From assembly GCF_011682145.1 (NCBI RefSeq), contig NZ_WHJH01000012.1, positions 62,001 through 126,000 on the forward strand: a stretch of DNA of 64,000 bases. Direction: 5' to 3'. Positions 9,118 to 18,801 of this stretch are shown one piece after another (position 1 is the first letter of the stretch; each line of letters starts with the position of its first letter). Both the position numbers and the translations under genes were made by a program. Under the pieces are notes generated by a model. That model ran no database searches. It had not been told where the DNA came from and was given only the letters and a program-made list of their open reading frames with translations. The DNA comes from Massilia mucilaginosa (GTDB lineage Bacteria > Pseudomonadota > Gammaproteobacteria > Burkholderiales > Burkholderiaceae_D).

Positions 9118-11076
9118 GTGGTGGCGAGCGCGCCGGTTACGGCGCTACCATCGGCCTGGCGCTCGCCACGCCTGCGCGACGACTTTCTGTTGTCGCGCGC
9201 CGTCGAGGCATTCCAGGCCGGATTTGCGGCCGATGCCCTGCTCGGCGCGGAAGCGCTGTGCCGGCGCCATCCCGACCTGGTGGCGCCGGCCTTGCTGCGC
9301 GCCGTCGCACTGCAATCGCTGGGCTCGGCCCTGGCTGCGGCGGCGTGGCAACGCGCCTGGTGCCGCGATCCGCACGATCCCAACTTACAAGACAATCTGC
9401 TCGGCGCCTGGCTCGCCGCCGGCGACACGGCCAGGGTGGCCGCGCTGGCGCCGGCCCTGCTGCCGCAGCGCTGCCGCGCTGGCAATCACGCCAGCCTGCT
9501 GGCGCGCGCACAAGCGGCGGGCCTGGCCCCGGCCGGCGCCTGCTGGCGCGCCGGCCACGACATCGAAGGCATGCTGTTCGATGCCGCCCCGAACGCCAGC
9601 CTGCTGCTGCGCGACGAGCATCGCGGGGAGCAGTACGAAGTGCGGATCGAGGGCGCGCGTTTCCGCTTCGCGCCGCCGCATCCGGACGGCGCCTGGTCGC
9701 TGGCCTTGCCCGGCGCCGCGGCCGCCCTGCCCGGTTCGCCGCTGGTGTTCGCCGCGCCCAAGCCTGACGCCGCCGCGCCCGGGCCGCAGGCAGCGCTGAC
9801 CGTGCTCGTTCCCCTGTATCGCGGCCTGGAACAGGCGCGCGCTTGCGTGGCCAGCGTGCTGGCCAGCCTGCCCGCCAACCAGGTGGCGGCGCGCCTGCTG
9901 CTGATCGACGACGCCAGCGGCGAACCGGCGTTCTCCGACTGGCTGGGCACGGTGCAGGCCGACCAGCGCGTGACGGTGCTGCGCAACCGCTATAACCTCG
10001 GCTTCATCGAAAGCGTCAACCGCGGCCTGCGCCACTGCGCCGGGCACGACGTGTTGCTGCTCAACGCCGACACCCTGGTCCACGGCGACTGGCTCGACCG
10101 CCTGCGCGCCGCGCTGTACCGCGCCCCTCACATTGCGTCGGTGACGCCATGGTCCAACAACGGCGAAATCAGCAGTTTTCCCGACATCGCCCGCGCCGCG
10201 CCCGTGCCCGACGCGGCCCGCCTGCGCCAGCTCGACGAGAGCGCCGCCGAACTGCACCGCGCTGGCGCCACCGCCGACGTCGAAGTGCCGGCCTGCTGCG
10301 GCTTCGCCATGCTGATGCGCGCCGGCGCGCTGGCCGCCATCGGCACCCTCGACGGCGCGGCGCTCGAACGCGGCTACGGCGAGGAAGTCGACTGGTGCCT
10401 GCGCGCGCGCGCGGCCGGCTACCGCCATTATGTCGCCACCGGCGTGTTCGTCGCGCACGCCGGCGGCGTCTCGTTCGGCGCCGAAAAGCACCTGCGCGTG
10501 CACCAGAACCGCGCCGTGCTGGTGGCGCGCTATCCCGGCTACTACCCCGAGTACCAGCGCTTCCTGCGCACCGATCCGCTGGCCACGGCGCGCGCCGCCC
10601 TGGCGCAGCGCGCGGGCGGCGCCGCCAGCGCCGGCCTTCCCGCCGCGCAGCCGGCCATACCCGACTTCGCGCAAGCCCCGGCCTCGTCGTGCACCCGCAT
10701 CGCTGTCTGGCATCACCGCCTCGGCTCGCCCCAGGCGGCGCAGGTGCTGGCGCTGGCGCGCCTGGTGGCCGCGCGCGCCGACGACACCGTGCGCCTGCTG
10801 GTCATCGGCGAAGTCAGCGAACTGCTGTGGGCCACCGGCGTGGTCGACGCCCTGCCGGCGGCAACCCGCCATGGCGAAGCGCTGCTGGGCGACACCGGCC
10901 TGCTGGCGATCGGCGCCTGCGCCGTGGTGCTCGTGTGCGACGGCGACGAACTGCCGCTCGACATCGACACCGTGCGCATCGGCCCCGCGTTCGACGCCCG
11001 TTACTGGTTCAACGCCTGGCTGGGCGCGCCGCCGGCCGCCGCGCCGTTCCAGTTCGCCCACAGCGGCGCCCGATGA
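9118..11076 (+). CDS. Glycosyltransferase family 2 protein with N-terminal helical region
   Basis: The protein has 652 residues. The start is GTG at 9118, 2 bp after the DUF4214 stop; GTG at 9121 is equally possible. Residues 20-110 look like TPR-type helices (AVEAFQAGFAADALLGAEAL). The GT-A domain runs from about 226 to 470, with LTVLVPLYRGLEQARACV, LLIDDASGEP, the acceptor-side NADTLVHGDWLD and GYGEEVDWCLRARAAGY. A C-terminal region (about 520-650) looks like a degenerate second sugar-nucleotide fold. The stop overlaps the next start (ATGA). It transfers a sugar from a nucleotide donor, in the cytoplasm; donor and acceptor are unknown. Confidence 0.88.
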   Translation: MVASAPVTALPSAWRSPRLRDDFLLSRAVEAFQAGFAADALLGAEALCRRHPDLVAPALLRAVALQSLGSALAAAAWQRAWCRDPHDPNLQDNLLGAWLAAGDTARVAALAPALLPQRCRAGNHASLLARAQAAGLAPAGACWRAGHDIEGMLFDAAPNASLLLRDEHRGEQYEVRIEGARFRFAPPHPDGAWSLALPGAAAALPGSPLVFAAPKPDAAAPGPQAALTVLVPLYRGLEQARACVASVLASLPANQVAARLLLIDDASGEPAFSDWLGTVQADQRVTVLRNRYNLGFIESVNRGLRHCAGHDVLLLNADTLVHGDWLDRLRAALYRAPHIASVTPWSNNGEISSFPDIARAAPVPDAARLRQLDESAAELHRAGATADVEVPACCGFAMLMRAGALAAIGTLDGAALERGYGEEVDWCLRARAAGYRHYVATGVFVAHAGGVSFGAEKHLRVHQNRAVLVARYPGYYPEYQRFLRTDPLATARAALAQRAGGAASAGLPAAQPAIPDFAQAPASSCTRIAVWHHRLGSPQAAQVLALARLVAARADDTVRLLVIGEVSELLWATGVVDALPAATRHGEALLGDTGLLAIGACAVVLVCDGDELPLDIDTVRIGPAFDARYWFNAWLGAPPAAAPFQFAHSGAR

Positions 11077-11723
11077 CCAGCGCGGCGGCGGCATGCCTGG
11101 TCCCTCCATCCGACGCGCCCGCCAACGAGCGCGTGCGGCGCCTGCTGCACGTCGGCTGCGGCGCCCGCAACGGGCGCGCGCTGCCGGACTGCTGGCATGG
11201 CCCGCAATGGCAGGAAATCCGGCTCGACATCGACCCCGGCGTCGCCCCCGACATCGTCGCCAGCATCTGCGACCTGTCGATGCTGGCCGACGCCAGCGTC
11301 GACGCCGTCTATTCCGCCCACAACCTGGAACATCTCGACGCCTTCGAGGTGCCGCGCGCGCTGGCTGAATTTCGCCGCGTGCTGCGCCCCGACGGCTATG
11401 CGCTGATCACCCTGCCCGACCTGCGCGCCATCGCCATGCACATCGCCGCCGGCCAGCTCGACTCGCCGCTGTACCAGTCCGCCGCCGGCGCCATCAGCCC
11501 GCTCGACATGCTGTTCGGCCACCAGGCCGCGCTGGCCGCCGGCCACCGCCACATGGCGCACCGCACCGGCTTTACCGCCGCCACCCTCGGCCGCCACCTG
11601 CTCGGCGCCGGCTTTGCCGAAGTGCGGGTGCACGAGGGAACGCGCTGGGACCTGTGGGCGCTGGCCTGCATGCCCGCCACCGATGCGGCCGTGCTGGACC
11701 AACTGGCCGCGGTGATGCAATGA
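11073..11723 (+). CDS. SAM-dependent methyltransferase, class I
   Basis: The 216-residue protein starts at an ATG that overlaps the upstream stop by four bases. Motif I is RLLHVGCGARNGR near residue 25. An acidic motif II (IRLDIDPGVAPDIV) and a post-II segment (DAVYSAHNLEHLDAFEVPRAL) follow, then EFRRVLRPDGYALITLPDL. This is the pattern of Methyltransf_11-type enzymes that modify sugars or small molecules. It lies between two glycosyltransferases with ATGA overlaps on both sides, so O- or N-methylation of the growing glycan is the likely job. The substrate is not deducible. Confidence 0.87.
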   Translation: MTSAAAACLVPPSDAPANERVRRLLHVGCGARNGRALPDCWHGPQWQEIRLDIDPGVAPDIVASICDLSMLADASVDAVYSAHNLEHLDAFEVPRALAEFRRVLRPDGYALITLPDLRAIAMHIAAGQLDSPLYQSAAGAISPLDMLFGHQAALAAGHRHMAHRTGFTAATLGRHLLGAGFAEVRVHEGTRWDLWALACMPATDAAVLDQLAAVMQ

Positions 11724-12925
11724 AGATCCTGTTCATTCACCAGAATTTTCCGGCCCAGTTCCTGCACCTGGCGGCCGACCTGGCGCAGCGTCCCGGCCAC
11801 CATGTGGTGGCGCTGTGCCTGGAAAGCCGCGCGGCGCCGCCCGGCGTGACCGTGCGCCGCTACCAGCTGCTGCGCGCGCCAGGGGCCGACATCCACCCGC
11901 TGCTGGCCGAACAGGAAACCCATGTGCGCTACGCCGAAGCCTGCGCCGCCGCCGCCCTGCAGCTCCAGCGCGACGGTTTCACGCCGGACGTCATCTACGC
12001 CCATCCCGGCTGGGGCGAGGCGCTGTTCATCAAGGACGTGTTCCCGCACGCCCGCCTGCTGATCTACTGCGAATACTATTACGCGCTCGAAGGGCAGGAT
12101 GTCGGCTTCGACCCGTCGCTGCCGCCCCTGAGCCTGCCCGAGCGCTGGCGCTTACGGCTGCGTAACAGCACCAACCTGCTCAGCATGGAGCTGGCCGACG
12201 CCGCCGTCGCGCCGACGCATTGGCAGCGCGGCACCTACCCGGCCTGGGCGCTTGACAAAATCAGCGTGATCCACGACGGCATCGACAGCGAACGGCTGCG
12301 CTTCAACCCCGATGCGCGCCTGGTGCTGCCCGGCGCCGATGGCGGCACGCGCAGCTTCCAGCCCGGCGACGAGGTGGTCAGCTACGTGGCGCGCCACCTG
12401 GAACCGATGCGCGGCTTCCAGGTGTTCATGCGCGCGCTGCCCGACCTGCTGCGGCGCCGTCCGCAGGCGCACGTCATCGTGGCCGGCGGCGAGGCCTGCG
12501 GCTACGGCCACGCGGCACCGGGCGGCGCCAGCTGGAAGGAACACCTGCTGGCCGAACTCGGCGACAGCATCGACCTGGCGCGCGTGCATTTCACCGGCCA
12601 GCTGGCGGCGGCGCAGTACCTGGACCTGCTCAGCATCAGCCGCGTGCACGCCTACTGGAGCGTGCCGTTCGTGCTGTCATGGTCGTTCCTGGAAGCGGCC
12701 CTGTGCGGCTTGCCGGTGATCGCCTCGGCCACCGCGCCGGTGCGCGAATTCGCCGCGCGCCTGGACGTGGCCACCGTGCCGTTTTTCGACGCCGCCGCCT
12801 TTGCCGACGCCCTCGCCGAACGCTGCGCGGCCGGCCCGCAAGGCCTGCGCCAGTTGCGCCACCTGCCCGACACCGACCTGGCGCAGTGCCTGGCGCGCCA
12901 GCGCCAATGGCTGGGGGCCAGCTAG
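11720..12925 (+). CDS. Glycosyltransferase family 4
   Basis: The protein has 401 residues, starting at an ATG (MKILFIHQNFPAQF) that overlaps the previous stop. It has the GT-B layout. The N-terminal acceptor half ends near PTHWQRGTYP, and the C-terminal donor half holds ISVIHDGIDSERL, VVSYVARHLEPMRGFQVF, VIVAGGEACGYG and the sugar-nucleotide motif SFLEAALCGLPVIAS. Close relatives act in exopolysaccharide or surface-glycan assembly. It is followed by a 45-bp gap and the 1459-residue glycosyltransferase. Confidence 0.9.
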   Translation: MKILFIHQNFPAQFLHLAADLAQRPGHHVVALCLESRAAPPGVTVRRYQLLRAPGADIHPLLAEQETHVRYAEACAAAALQLQRDGFTPDVIYAHPGWGEALFIKDVFPHARLLIYCEYYYALEGQDVGFDPSLPPLSLPERWRLRLRNSTNLLSMELADAAVAPTHWQRGTYPAWALDKISVIHDGIDSERLRFNPDARLVLPGADGGTRSFQPGDEVVSYVARHLEPMRGFQVFMRALPDLLRRRPQAHVIVAGGEACGYGHAAPGGASWKEHLLAELGDSIDLARVHFTGQLAAAQYLDLLSISRVHAYWSVPFVLSWSFLEAALCGLPVIASATAPVREFAARLDVATVPFFDAAAFADALAERCAAGPQGLRQLRHLPDTDLAQCLARQRQWLGAS

Positions 12926-12970
12926 CCGCAGCGCTCTTACCAACTCCCCCTTATCGATTCAGGAGACAGC

Positions 12971-15900
12971 ATGGATGTCAGCAGCAACGCGGTATCGAAC
13001 GACCACGCCGGCAACGGTGCAGTAGCCGGGCGCGCCATCCGTGGCCTGATCGAGCGCATCGGCCCGGACGGCATCAGCGGCTGGTGCCTCGACCTCAATT
13101 GCCCGCGGGAGCAACTGGCGCTCGAGTTTCGCGCGGGCGGCAAGCCGATCGGCTTTACCACCTGCAGCGTCGAGCGCGACGATGCCGGCGGCTTCGGCTT
13201 TCACTGGCCGCTGCCGCGCCACATGCCGCAGGTCGCGCTCGACACGCTCGAAGCCTGGGTGTTCGACACCACCATCAAGCTGGCGCGCGCGCCCGCGCAA
13301 GACGGCGGCGCGGCGCCGCTGCGCCACGCCAGCGGCGCCATCGTGCTCGAACAGGTGGAAGCGGCCGGCATCGGCGGCGCCATCCACGGCGCCCAGCCCG
13401 GCCAGAGCCTCACGCTCGAACTGTATGCGGACGGCCAGCTGCTCTCCACGCAGGCGGCCGGCCACGCCTTCCTGCTGCCGGTGCCGGACCTGCTGTTCGA
13501 CGGCCAGTTGCACCAGCTGACCCTGCGCGTGCCCGAACTCGACGCCCAACTGGCCCTGCCGCGCGAACTGAGCGTATTCACGCCGGTCGACGCCGGCAAC
13601 TACCACGTCCGCAACGGCATCCTGTACGGCTGGATCGATCCGGCCGGGGTACCCGGCGGCGCGGCCGAACTGCGCGTGGACGACGGCCCGCGCAGCCTGG
13701 GCAAGATGCCGGCGGAGAAAGGCGCCGAACCCGGCGCGGCCTTCCACTTCAAGTTCGAGCTGCCGTTCAGCCTGTACGACGGCGAAGCGCACGCGATCGC
13801 CATCAACCTGCACGGCACGCGCTACCGCCTGCGCACCCAGGGCGGCGCGGTCTCGCTGGCGTGGCGCCATCCGGTGGTGGGCCGGGTCGACAAAATCGGC
13901 GACAACAGCCTGCACGGCTGGGCGCTTGACACGCGCGACACCAACGAGGTCCTGACGGTCGGCCTGTATGACGGCGAGCAGCTGATCTGCCAGAGCCAGA
14001 CCCAGATTCTGCGGCCCGACGTCAACAAGCTGCTCCAGACCGAGGGCAAGCACGGCTTCGAACTGCTGTTCCCGGTCGCGCTGTACGACGGCCTGGCGCG
14101 CAGGATCAGCGTGCGCGTGGACGGCATGCCGCTCAATTTCCGGCTCGAACACGACGTGCCGCTTGTTCTGAAGCCCGAGCAACTGGCGAAGATCGATCCG
14201 GCCGAACGCTACCACGGCCATGTGGAGCAACTCAGCACCGGCATGATCATGGGCTGGGCCTGGGACCGCAAGAACCCGGTGGTGCCGGTCCACGTCGCCG
14301 TCTATGTCGACGACGAATTGCTGGCCGTGACCCAGGCCAACCGCTTCAGCGCGCGCCTGCGCGGCGAGAACCGCCATGGCCACCATGCCTTCCTGGTCAA
14401 GTTCCCGGCGCACCTGATGAATGGCGCGCAGCGTAGAATCAGGGCGGCGATCGTCGAAGGCAATCTGCCCATCAAGATCGAGAACGAGAGCCTGCGCTTC
14501 CCGCTGGTCGACTATTTCGGGCGCCAGATCGCGCCCCTGCCGGACGGCCACTACACCCACCGCGCCCCACCGCAACTGTGGCAGGGCAAGCGCGCGCGCC
14601 TGCCGGCGCCGCTGGCGGAACCCGGCGTGCCGCTGATCTCGATCATCGTCCTGAACTGGAACGGCGCCAACATCCTGCGCGACCTGCTCGACTCGATGCT
14701 GCGCGTGGACTGGCTGCACGACTACGAACTGCTGCTGGTCGACCATGGCTCGGTCGACGACAGCCTGGCCGTGGCGGCCGAATACGCCGGGCGCCTGCCC
14801 TTGCGCATCCTGGCGCGCGGCGTCAATTTTTCGTTCGCCGCATCCAACAACTACGGCGCCGCCCTGGCGCGCGGGCGCTACCTGGTGTTCGCCAACAACG
14901 ACCTGGTCATGCTGCACGACTGCCTGGCAACCATGCGCGTCCACCTCGACGATCCGCACGTCGGCGCGGTCGGGCTCAAGCTGCTCGAACCGCTCGCCAC
15001 CGGCGCCGACGCCTGGCGCTACGTCACCCACCACCAGGGCGTGCAGTTCAAGGTCGACACCCTGGCCGGCAAGGGCCAGCGCTACTACGCGCCGATGGAA
15101 GTGGGCGAGCAGGCGCACGCCGAGCTGGCCGGCTGCTACGACCTGCCGGTGGCCACCGCCGCCCTGCTGATGTGCCGCGCCGACGAATTTGCGGCCGTGG
15201 GCGGCTTTTACGAAGGCTATGTGTACGGCATGGAAGACGTCGACCTGTGCCTGGCCCTGCGCCTGAAACTGGGCAAGGCGGTGCTGTGCGATACCGCCGC
15301 CGTGGCGCTGCACAACCGCAGCGCCACGCGCGACTCCAAGATCCGCGCCGGCACGCACCAGAAAATGTACTCGGCCAAGCTGCATGCCAACAACCGCAAG
15401 CTGTACATCGAGCGCTACGGACGCCAGCTGACCCGCACCATCCTGCGCTCGCTGGTCGAAGGCGGGAGCATGTGGCGCCCCACCCCGCTGCGCGTGACCA
15501 TCGCGGTCACCGCCACCGCCATCAGCACCCCGGCCGGCGACTTTTTCACCGCGCTCGAACTGGGCGAGGCGCTGCACCGCCTGTACGGCTGGGAAGTCAT
15601 GTTCGCCTCCATGCCGACCCACCAGTTGCCCGGCACCGACGTGCTGGTGGTGATGCGCCACGATTACGCCATCGAAAAAATCAGCGAAGCCAATCCGGGC
15701 CTGATCACGGTGGCCTGGGTGCGCAACCGGGTCGACCAGTGGCTGGGCGCGCCGCACCTGCAAGCCTACCAGCTGGTGTTTGCATCGTCGCACAAAGCCA
15801 TCGCGCATATCCGCGACGCCACCGGCATCGAAGCGACCCTGCTGCCGATCGCCGCCAACGCCGCGCGCTTCAAGCCAATGCCGCCGGCGCCCGAACACGC

Positions 15901-17350
15901 CAGCGACGTCACCTTCACGGGCAGCTACTGGGGCGCCGAGCGCGAAGCCATCGGCCTGCAAGATTTGGAACGCGAGCGCTACCGCTTCGCCATTTACGGC
16001 CACGGCTGGCAAGACCGGCCCGACTGGAAGGCCAACTGGCGCGGCGCCGTGCCGTACGCGGCGCTGCCGGAGATCTACAACTCCGCCAAGATCGTGCTCG
16101 ACGACAGCCACCCGGTCACGCGCAACTGGAACTCGCTCAATTCGCGCGTGTTCGACGCCATCGCCACTGGCAAACTGGTGCTGACCAACTGCCGTGGCGG
16201 GGCCGAGGAACTGTTCCCCGATCTGCTGCCGGCCTTCGACGACGACCAGCAGCTGCAAGCGCTCCTACGCCACTACCTCGACAACGACGCGGAGCGCGAG
16301 GCGCTCGCCGCCAGGCTGCATCAAGAGGTGCTGGCGAAGCACACCTACGACGTGCGCGCCGCCACCTTCCGCGACGGCCTGCGCGGCCTGCTCGCGCACA
16401 CCCTGCGCTTTGCGATCAAGATCGGCGTGCCGGCCATGGACCAGCGCGAGCAATGGGGCGACTGGCACTTCGCGCTCGGCATCAAGCGCGCGCTGGAAAA
16501 GCGCGGGCATGTGGCCCGGATCGACATCCTGCCCGACTGGTACTGCGGCCTGACCGCCGCCGACGACGTGGTGATCGTGCTGCGCGGGCTGTCCCAGTAC
16601 CAGCCGCAGCCGACCGCGATCAACCTGGCGTGGCTGATCAGCCATCCGGACGACGTGACCGTGACCGAATTGCAGCAATACGACCACGCCTTCGTGGCCT
16701 CGAACAGCTTTGCGGCCTGGCTGGGCGAGCGCATGGGCGACCAGGTCAGCCCGCTGCTGCAATGCACCGACCCGGCCCTGTTCTATCCGGAGCTGGACGA
16801 GGAACTGGAGGTGCCGGAGGTGATTTTCGTCGGCAATTCGCGCGGCCAGCTGCGCGAGGTGGTGCAGTACGCGCTGGCCGGCGGCGTCGATTTGACCGTG
16901 TACGGCGGCATGTGGGAAGGCATCCTGCCGCCGCAGATGGTGCGCCAGACCTACATTCCCAACGCGCGCCTGCGGCACTACTATTCGGGCGCCAAAGTGG
17001 TGCTCAACGACCACTGGAGCGACATGCGCGACCAGGGATTCGTGTCGAACCGCCTGTTCGACGCCGGCGCCTGCGGCGCGACCATCGTCAGCGACGACAT
17101 GCAAGCGTGCCGCGCACTGTTCGGCGATGCGGTACATTACTACAGCACGCCGGACGACCTGGCTGCCGCTGTCGCCAAGCTACAGCGCGGCAAAACAAAA
17201 ACTGACAAAGGAGGCAAGCGCTTGCGTGAACTGATCATCTCCCAGCATACCTTCCAGCACCGCGTCGACGAGATCTTGCAGGTCGTCGCACGGCTGGCGC
17301 CGGATACGCTGTCCGCAACCCAGCCTTCGCTTGCCGGGGAGGCCGCATGA
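12971..17350 (+). CDS. Giant multi-domain glycosyltransferase: four beta-modules, one GT2 and two CgeB-like GT domains
   Basis: The protein has 1459 residues and follows a CAGGAGACAGC site. Residues 1-540 hold four modules of about 100 residues, each with a G-W-x-x-D signature (GWCLDL near 37, GWIDPAG near 220, GWALD near 316, GWAWD near 428); they look like beta-sandwich modules, function unknown. A GT2 domain begins near 553 (LISIIVLNWNGANILRDLL) with YGMEDVDLCLALRLKLG. Two tandem GT-B units of the CgeB/Glyco_trans_1_2 sort follow, from about 837 (VTFTGSYWGAE, NSLNSRVFDAIATGKLVLTN) and 1146 (VIFVGNSRGQLREV, VSNRLFDAGACGATIVS). The stop overlaps the next start (ATGA). It probably adds several sugars. 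Confidence 0.88.
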   Translation: MDVSSNAVSNDHAGNGAVAGRAIRGLIERIGPDGISGWCLDLNCPREQLALEFRAGGKPIGFTTCSVERDDAGGFGFHWPLPRHMPQVALDTLEAWVFDTTIKLARAPAQDGGAAPLRHASGAIVLEQVEAAGIGGAIHGAQPGQSLTLELYADGQLLSTQAAGHAFLLPVPDLLFDGQLHQLTLRVPELDAQLALPRELSVFTPVDAGNYHVRNGILYGWIDPAGVPGGAAELRVDDGPRSLGKMPAEKGAEPGAAFHFKFELPFSLYDGEAHAIAINLHGTRYRLRTQGGAVSLAWRHPVVGRVDKIGDNSLHGWALDTRDTNEVLTVGLYDGEQLICQSQTQILRPDVNKLLQTEGKHGFELLFPVALYDGLARRISVRVDGMPLNFRLEHDVPLVLKPEQLAKIDPAERYHGHVEQLSTGMIMGWAWDRKNPVVPVHVAVYVDDELLAVTQANRFSARLRGENRHGHHAFLVKFPAHLMNGAQRRIRAAIVEGNLPIKIENESLRFPLVDYFGRQIAPLPDGHYTHRAPPQLWQGKRARLPAPLAEPGVPLISIIVLNWNGANILRDLLDSMLRVDWLHDYELLLVDHGSVDDSLAVAAEYAGRLPLRILARGVNFSFAASNNYGAALARGRYLVFANNDLVMLHDCLATMRVHLDDPHVGAVGLKLLEPLATGADAWRYVTHHQGVQFKVDTLAGKGQRYYAPMEVGEQAHAELAGCYDLPVATAALLMCRADEFAAVGGFYEGYVYGMEDVDLCLALRLKLGKAVLCDTAAVALHNRSATRDSKIRAGTHQKMYSAKLHANNRKLYIERYGRQLTRTILRSLVEGGSMWRPTPLRVTIAVTATAISTPAGDFFTALELGEALHRLYGWEVMFASMPTHQLPGTDVLVVMRHDYAIEKISEANPGLITVAWVRNRVDQWLGAPHLQAYQLVFASSHKAIAHIRDATGIEATLLPIAANAARFKPMPPAPEHASDVTFTGSYWGAEREAIGLQDLERERYRFAIYGHGWQDRPDWKANWRGAVPYAALPEIYNSAKIVLDDSHPVTRNWNSLNSRVFDAIATGKLVLTNCRGGAEELFPDLLPAFDDDQQLQALLRHYLDNDAEREALAARLHQEVLAKHTYDVRAATFRDGLRGLLAHTLRFAIKIGVPAMDQREQWGDWHFALGIKRALEKRGHVARIDILPDWYCGLTAADDVVIVLRGLSQYQPQPTAINLAWLISHPDDVTVTELQQYDHAFVASNSFAAWLGERMGDQVSPLLQCTDPALFYPELDEELEVPEVIFVGNSRGQLREVVQYALAGGVDLTVYGGMWEGILPPQMVRQTYIPNARLRHYYSGAKVVLNDHWSDMRDQGFVSNRLFDAGACGATIVSDDMQACRALFGDAVHYYSTPDDLAAAVAKLQRGKTKTDKGGKRLRELIISQHTFQHRVDEILQVVARLAPDTLSATQPSLAGEAA

Positions 17351-18801
17351 GCGCCGTCCTGAACGCCGATACCGACCAAGTGCTGCTGCCGCCGGCCAAC
17401 CTGCGCTTCATGGCCGAGAGCGAAGCGGACTTCCTGCCGATCTGCGACCACCTGTGCGGCAACATCCTGGCGCGCAAGGCCAGCCTCTCCGCCGACCTGC
17501 TCGACGTCGGCTGCGGCTACGGGCGCCTCGCGTACGGATTGCGGCGCGCCGGTTTCAAGGGCCGCTACCAGGGCTTCGATATCCTGTCGCGCCAGATCGC
17601 GTGGCTGAACGGACACTTCGCCGGCCCGCAAGACGCCGGGCGCTACCGCTTCGAGTTCCTCAACGTCCACAACGCCCGCTACAATCCGGGCGGCCTGCCG
17701 TTCGAAGACCTGAGCCTGCCGTTTCCCGAGGCCAGCTTCGATTGCGCCACCGCGTTTTCGGTGTTCACGCACATGTACGAGGACGATATCCGCCAGTACC
17801 TGCGCCGCGTCGGCGCGCTGCTGCGCGAGGACGGCAAGTGGATCTGCACCTTTTTCAGCCTGCCGGACGACTTTTCGCTGGCCAGCCAGCATCCGGGCGT
17901 GCGCTACCACCTGACCGAGCAGATTTCCGAACACGCCTTCATTCACAACCCGGCCGAACCGCTGCACGTGATCGCCTACCGCATCTCCTTCCTGCACCGC
18001 CTGTTCGCCGAAGAAGGCTGGGAAGTGGCCGATTTCCAGCGCGGCAGCTGGCTGCGCGACCCGGGCGACGGCGAATTCCAGGACTGGTTCGTGCTGCGCC
18101 GCCGCAAAGCCGTGCAGGAACCGGCGCCGCCCGCCTGCAACATCTGCGGCGGCGGCGACTTCGGTCCCGGACCGGCCGGCCGCCTGGCCAGCACCGGCGC
18201 CCCACCTTGCTGCCGCCAATGCGGCGCGCTGGAACGCCAGCGCGTGGTGCGCCAGATGTTCCAGGCGCTGCCGGTCGGCTTTCTCGACTGGCGCCGCAGC
18301 CTGCAATTCAGTCCCGACCAGGCCCACAACCCGGCCTGGTTCCGCAGCCACGACGTGTCGGTGTACGATGGCGAAGGCAGCCTCGACATCCAGGCGATCG
18401 ACCGCCCGGACGCCAGCTACGACTACATCACCGTCAGCCACGTGCTCGAATGCATACCGCGCGACCTGGCCGCGTTCGACGAACTGCACCGCGTGCTCTC
18501 GCCGCGCGGACTGCTGCATATCGGTTTCGGCGGCGCCCACACGCGCGCCGCGACCGAGGATTTCGCCGTCCCGGTCGACCGCTACGCCAACCTGCACCGC
18601 TACGGGCGCGACGTGTACCAGCGCTTCGGCTGCGCCGCCAAGGGCATGGGCATGCTGGCCGTGCAAGGGACCGACCCGGTGACCGGCGCCACCGACGTGG
18701 CCCACCTGTTCGCCAGGGACGCGGCCGATATCGCCCGCGTACGCGCCTGGCTGCTGGCCTGGGACCCGACCCTGGTCGTCGTGGACGAAACGCTGCCATG
18801 A
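17347..18801 (+). CDS. Bipartite protein: two methyltransferase-like domains joined by a four-cysteine ribbon
   Basis: The protein has 484 residues. The first domain is a clear class I SAM methyltransferase (DLLDVGCGYGRLAYGLRR near 50, YQGFDILSRQIAWLN, FDCATAFSVFTHM, LLREDGKWICTFFSL). A ribbon at about 261-298 (CNICGGG...CCRQCGALERQR) has CxxC pairs fit for zinc. The second domain keeps the tail of a methyltransferase fold (YDYITVSHVLECIPRDLAAF, VLSPRGLLHIGFGG) but lacks a glycine-rich motif I, so it may be inactive or bind another ligand. The same ribbon occurs in the next protein and in the one starting at 23747. Start and stop overlap both neighbours by four bases. Confidence 0.83.
   Translation: MSAVLNADTDQVLLPPANLRFMAESEADFLPICDHLCGNILARKASLSADLLDVGCGYGRLAYGLRRAGFKGRYQGFDILSRQIAWLNGHFAGPQDAGRYRFEFLNVHNARYNPGGLPFEDLSLPFPEASFDCATAFSVFTHMYEDDIRQYLRRVGALLREDGKWICTFFSLPDDFSLASQHPGVRYHLTEQISEHAFIHNPAEPLHVIAYRISFLHRLFAEEGWEVADFQRGSWLRDPGDGEFQDWFVLRRRKAVQEPAPPACNICGGGDFGPGPAGRLASTGAPPCCRQCGALERQRVVRQMFQALPVGFLDWRRSLQFSPDQAHNPAWFRSHDVSVYDGEGSLDIQAIDRPDASYDYITVSHVLECIPRDLAAFDELHRVLSPRGLLHIGFGGAHTRAATEDFAVPVDRYANLHRYGRDVYQRFGCAAKGMGMLAVQGTDPVTGATDVAHLFARDAADIARVRAWLLAWDPTLVVVDETLP

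Noticed and set aside
12959..16258. A 1099-codon minus-strand open frame opposite the giant glycosyltransferase
   Set aside because: The product is composed of repeats of V, A, Q, R, G and H without motifs; the plus strand has clear GT domains and overlapping starts and stops with its neighbours.
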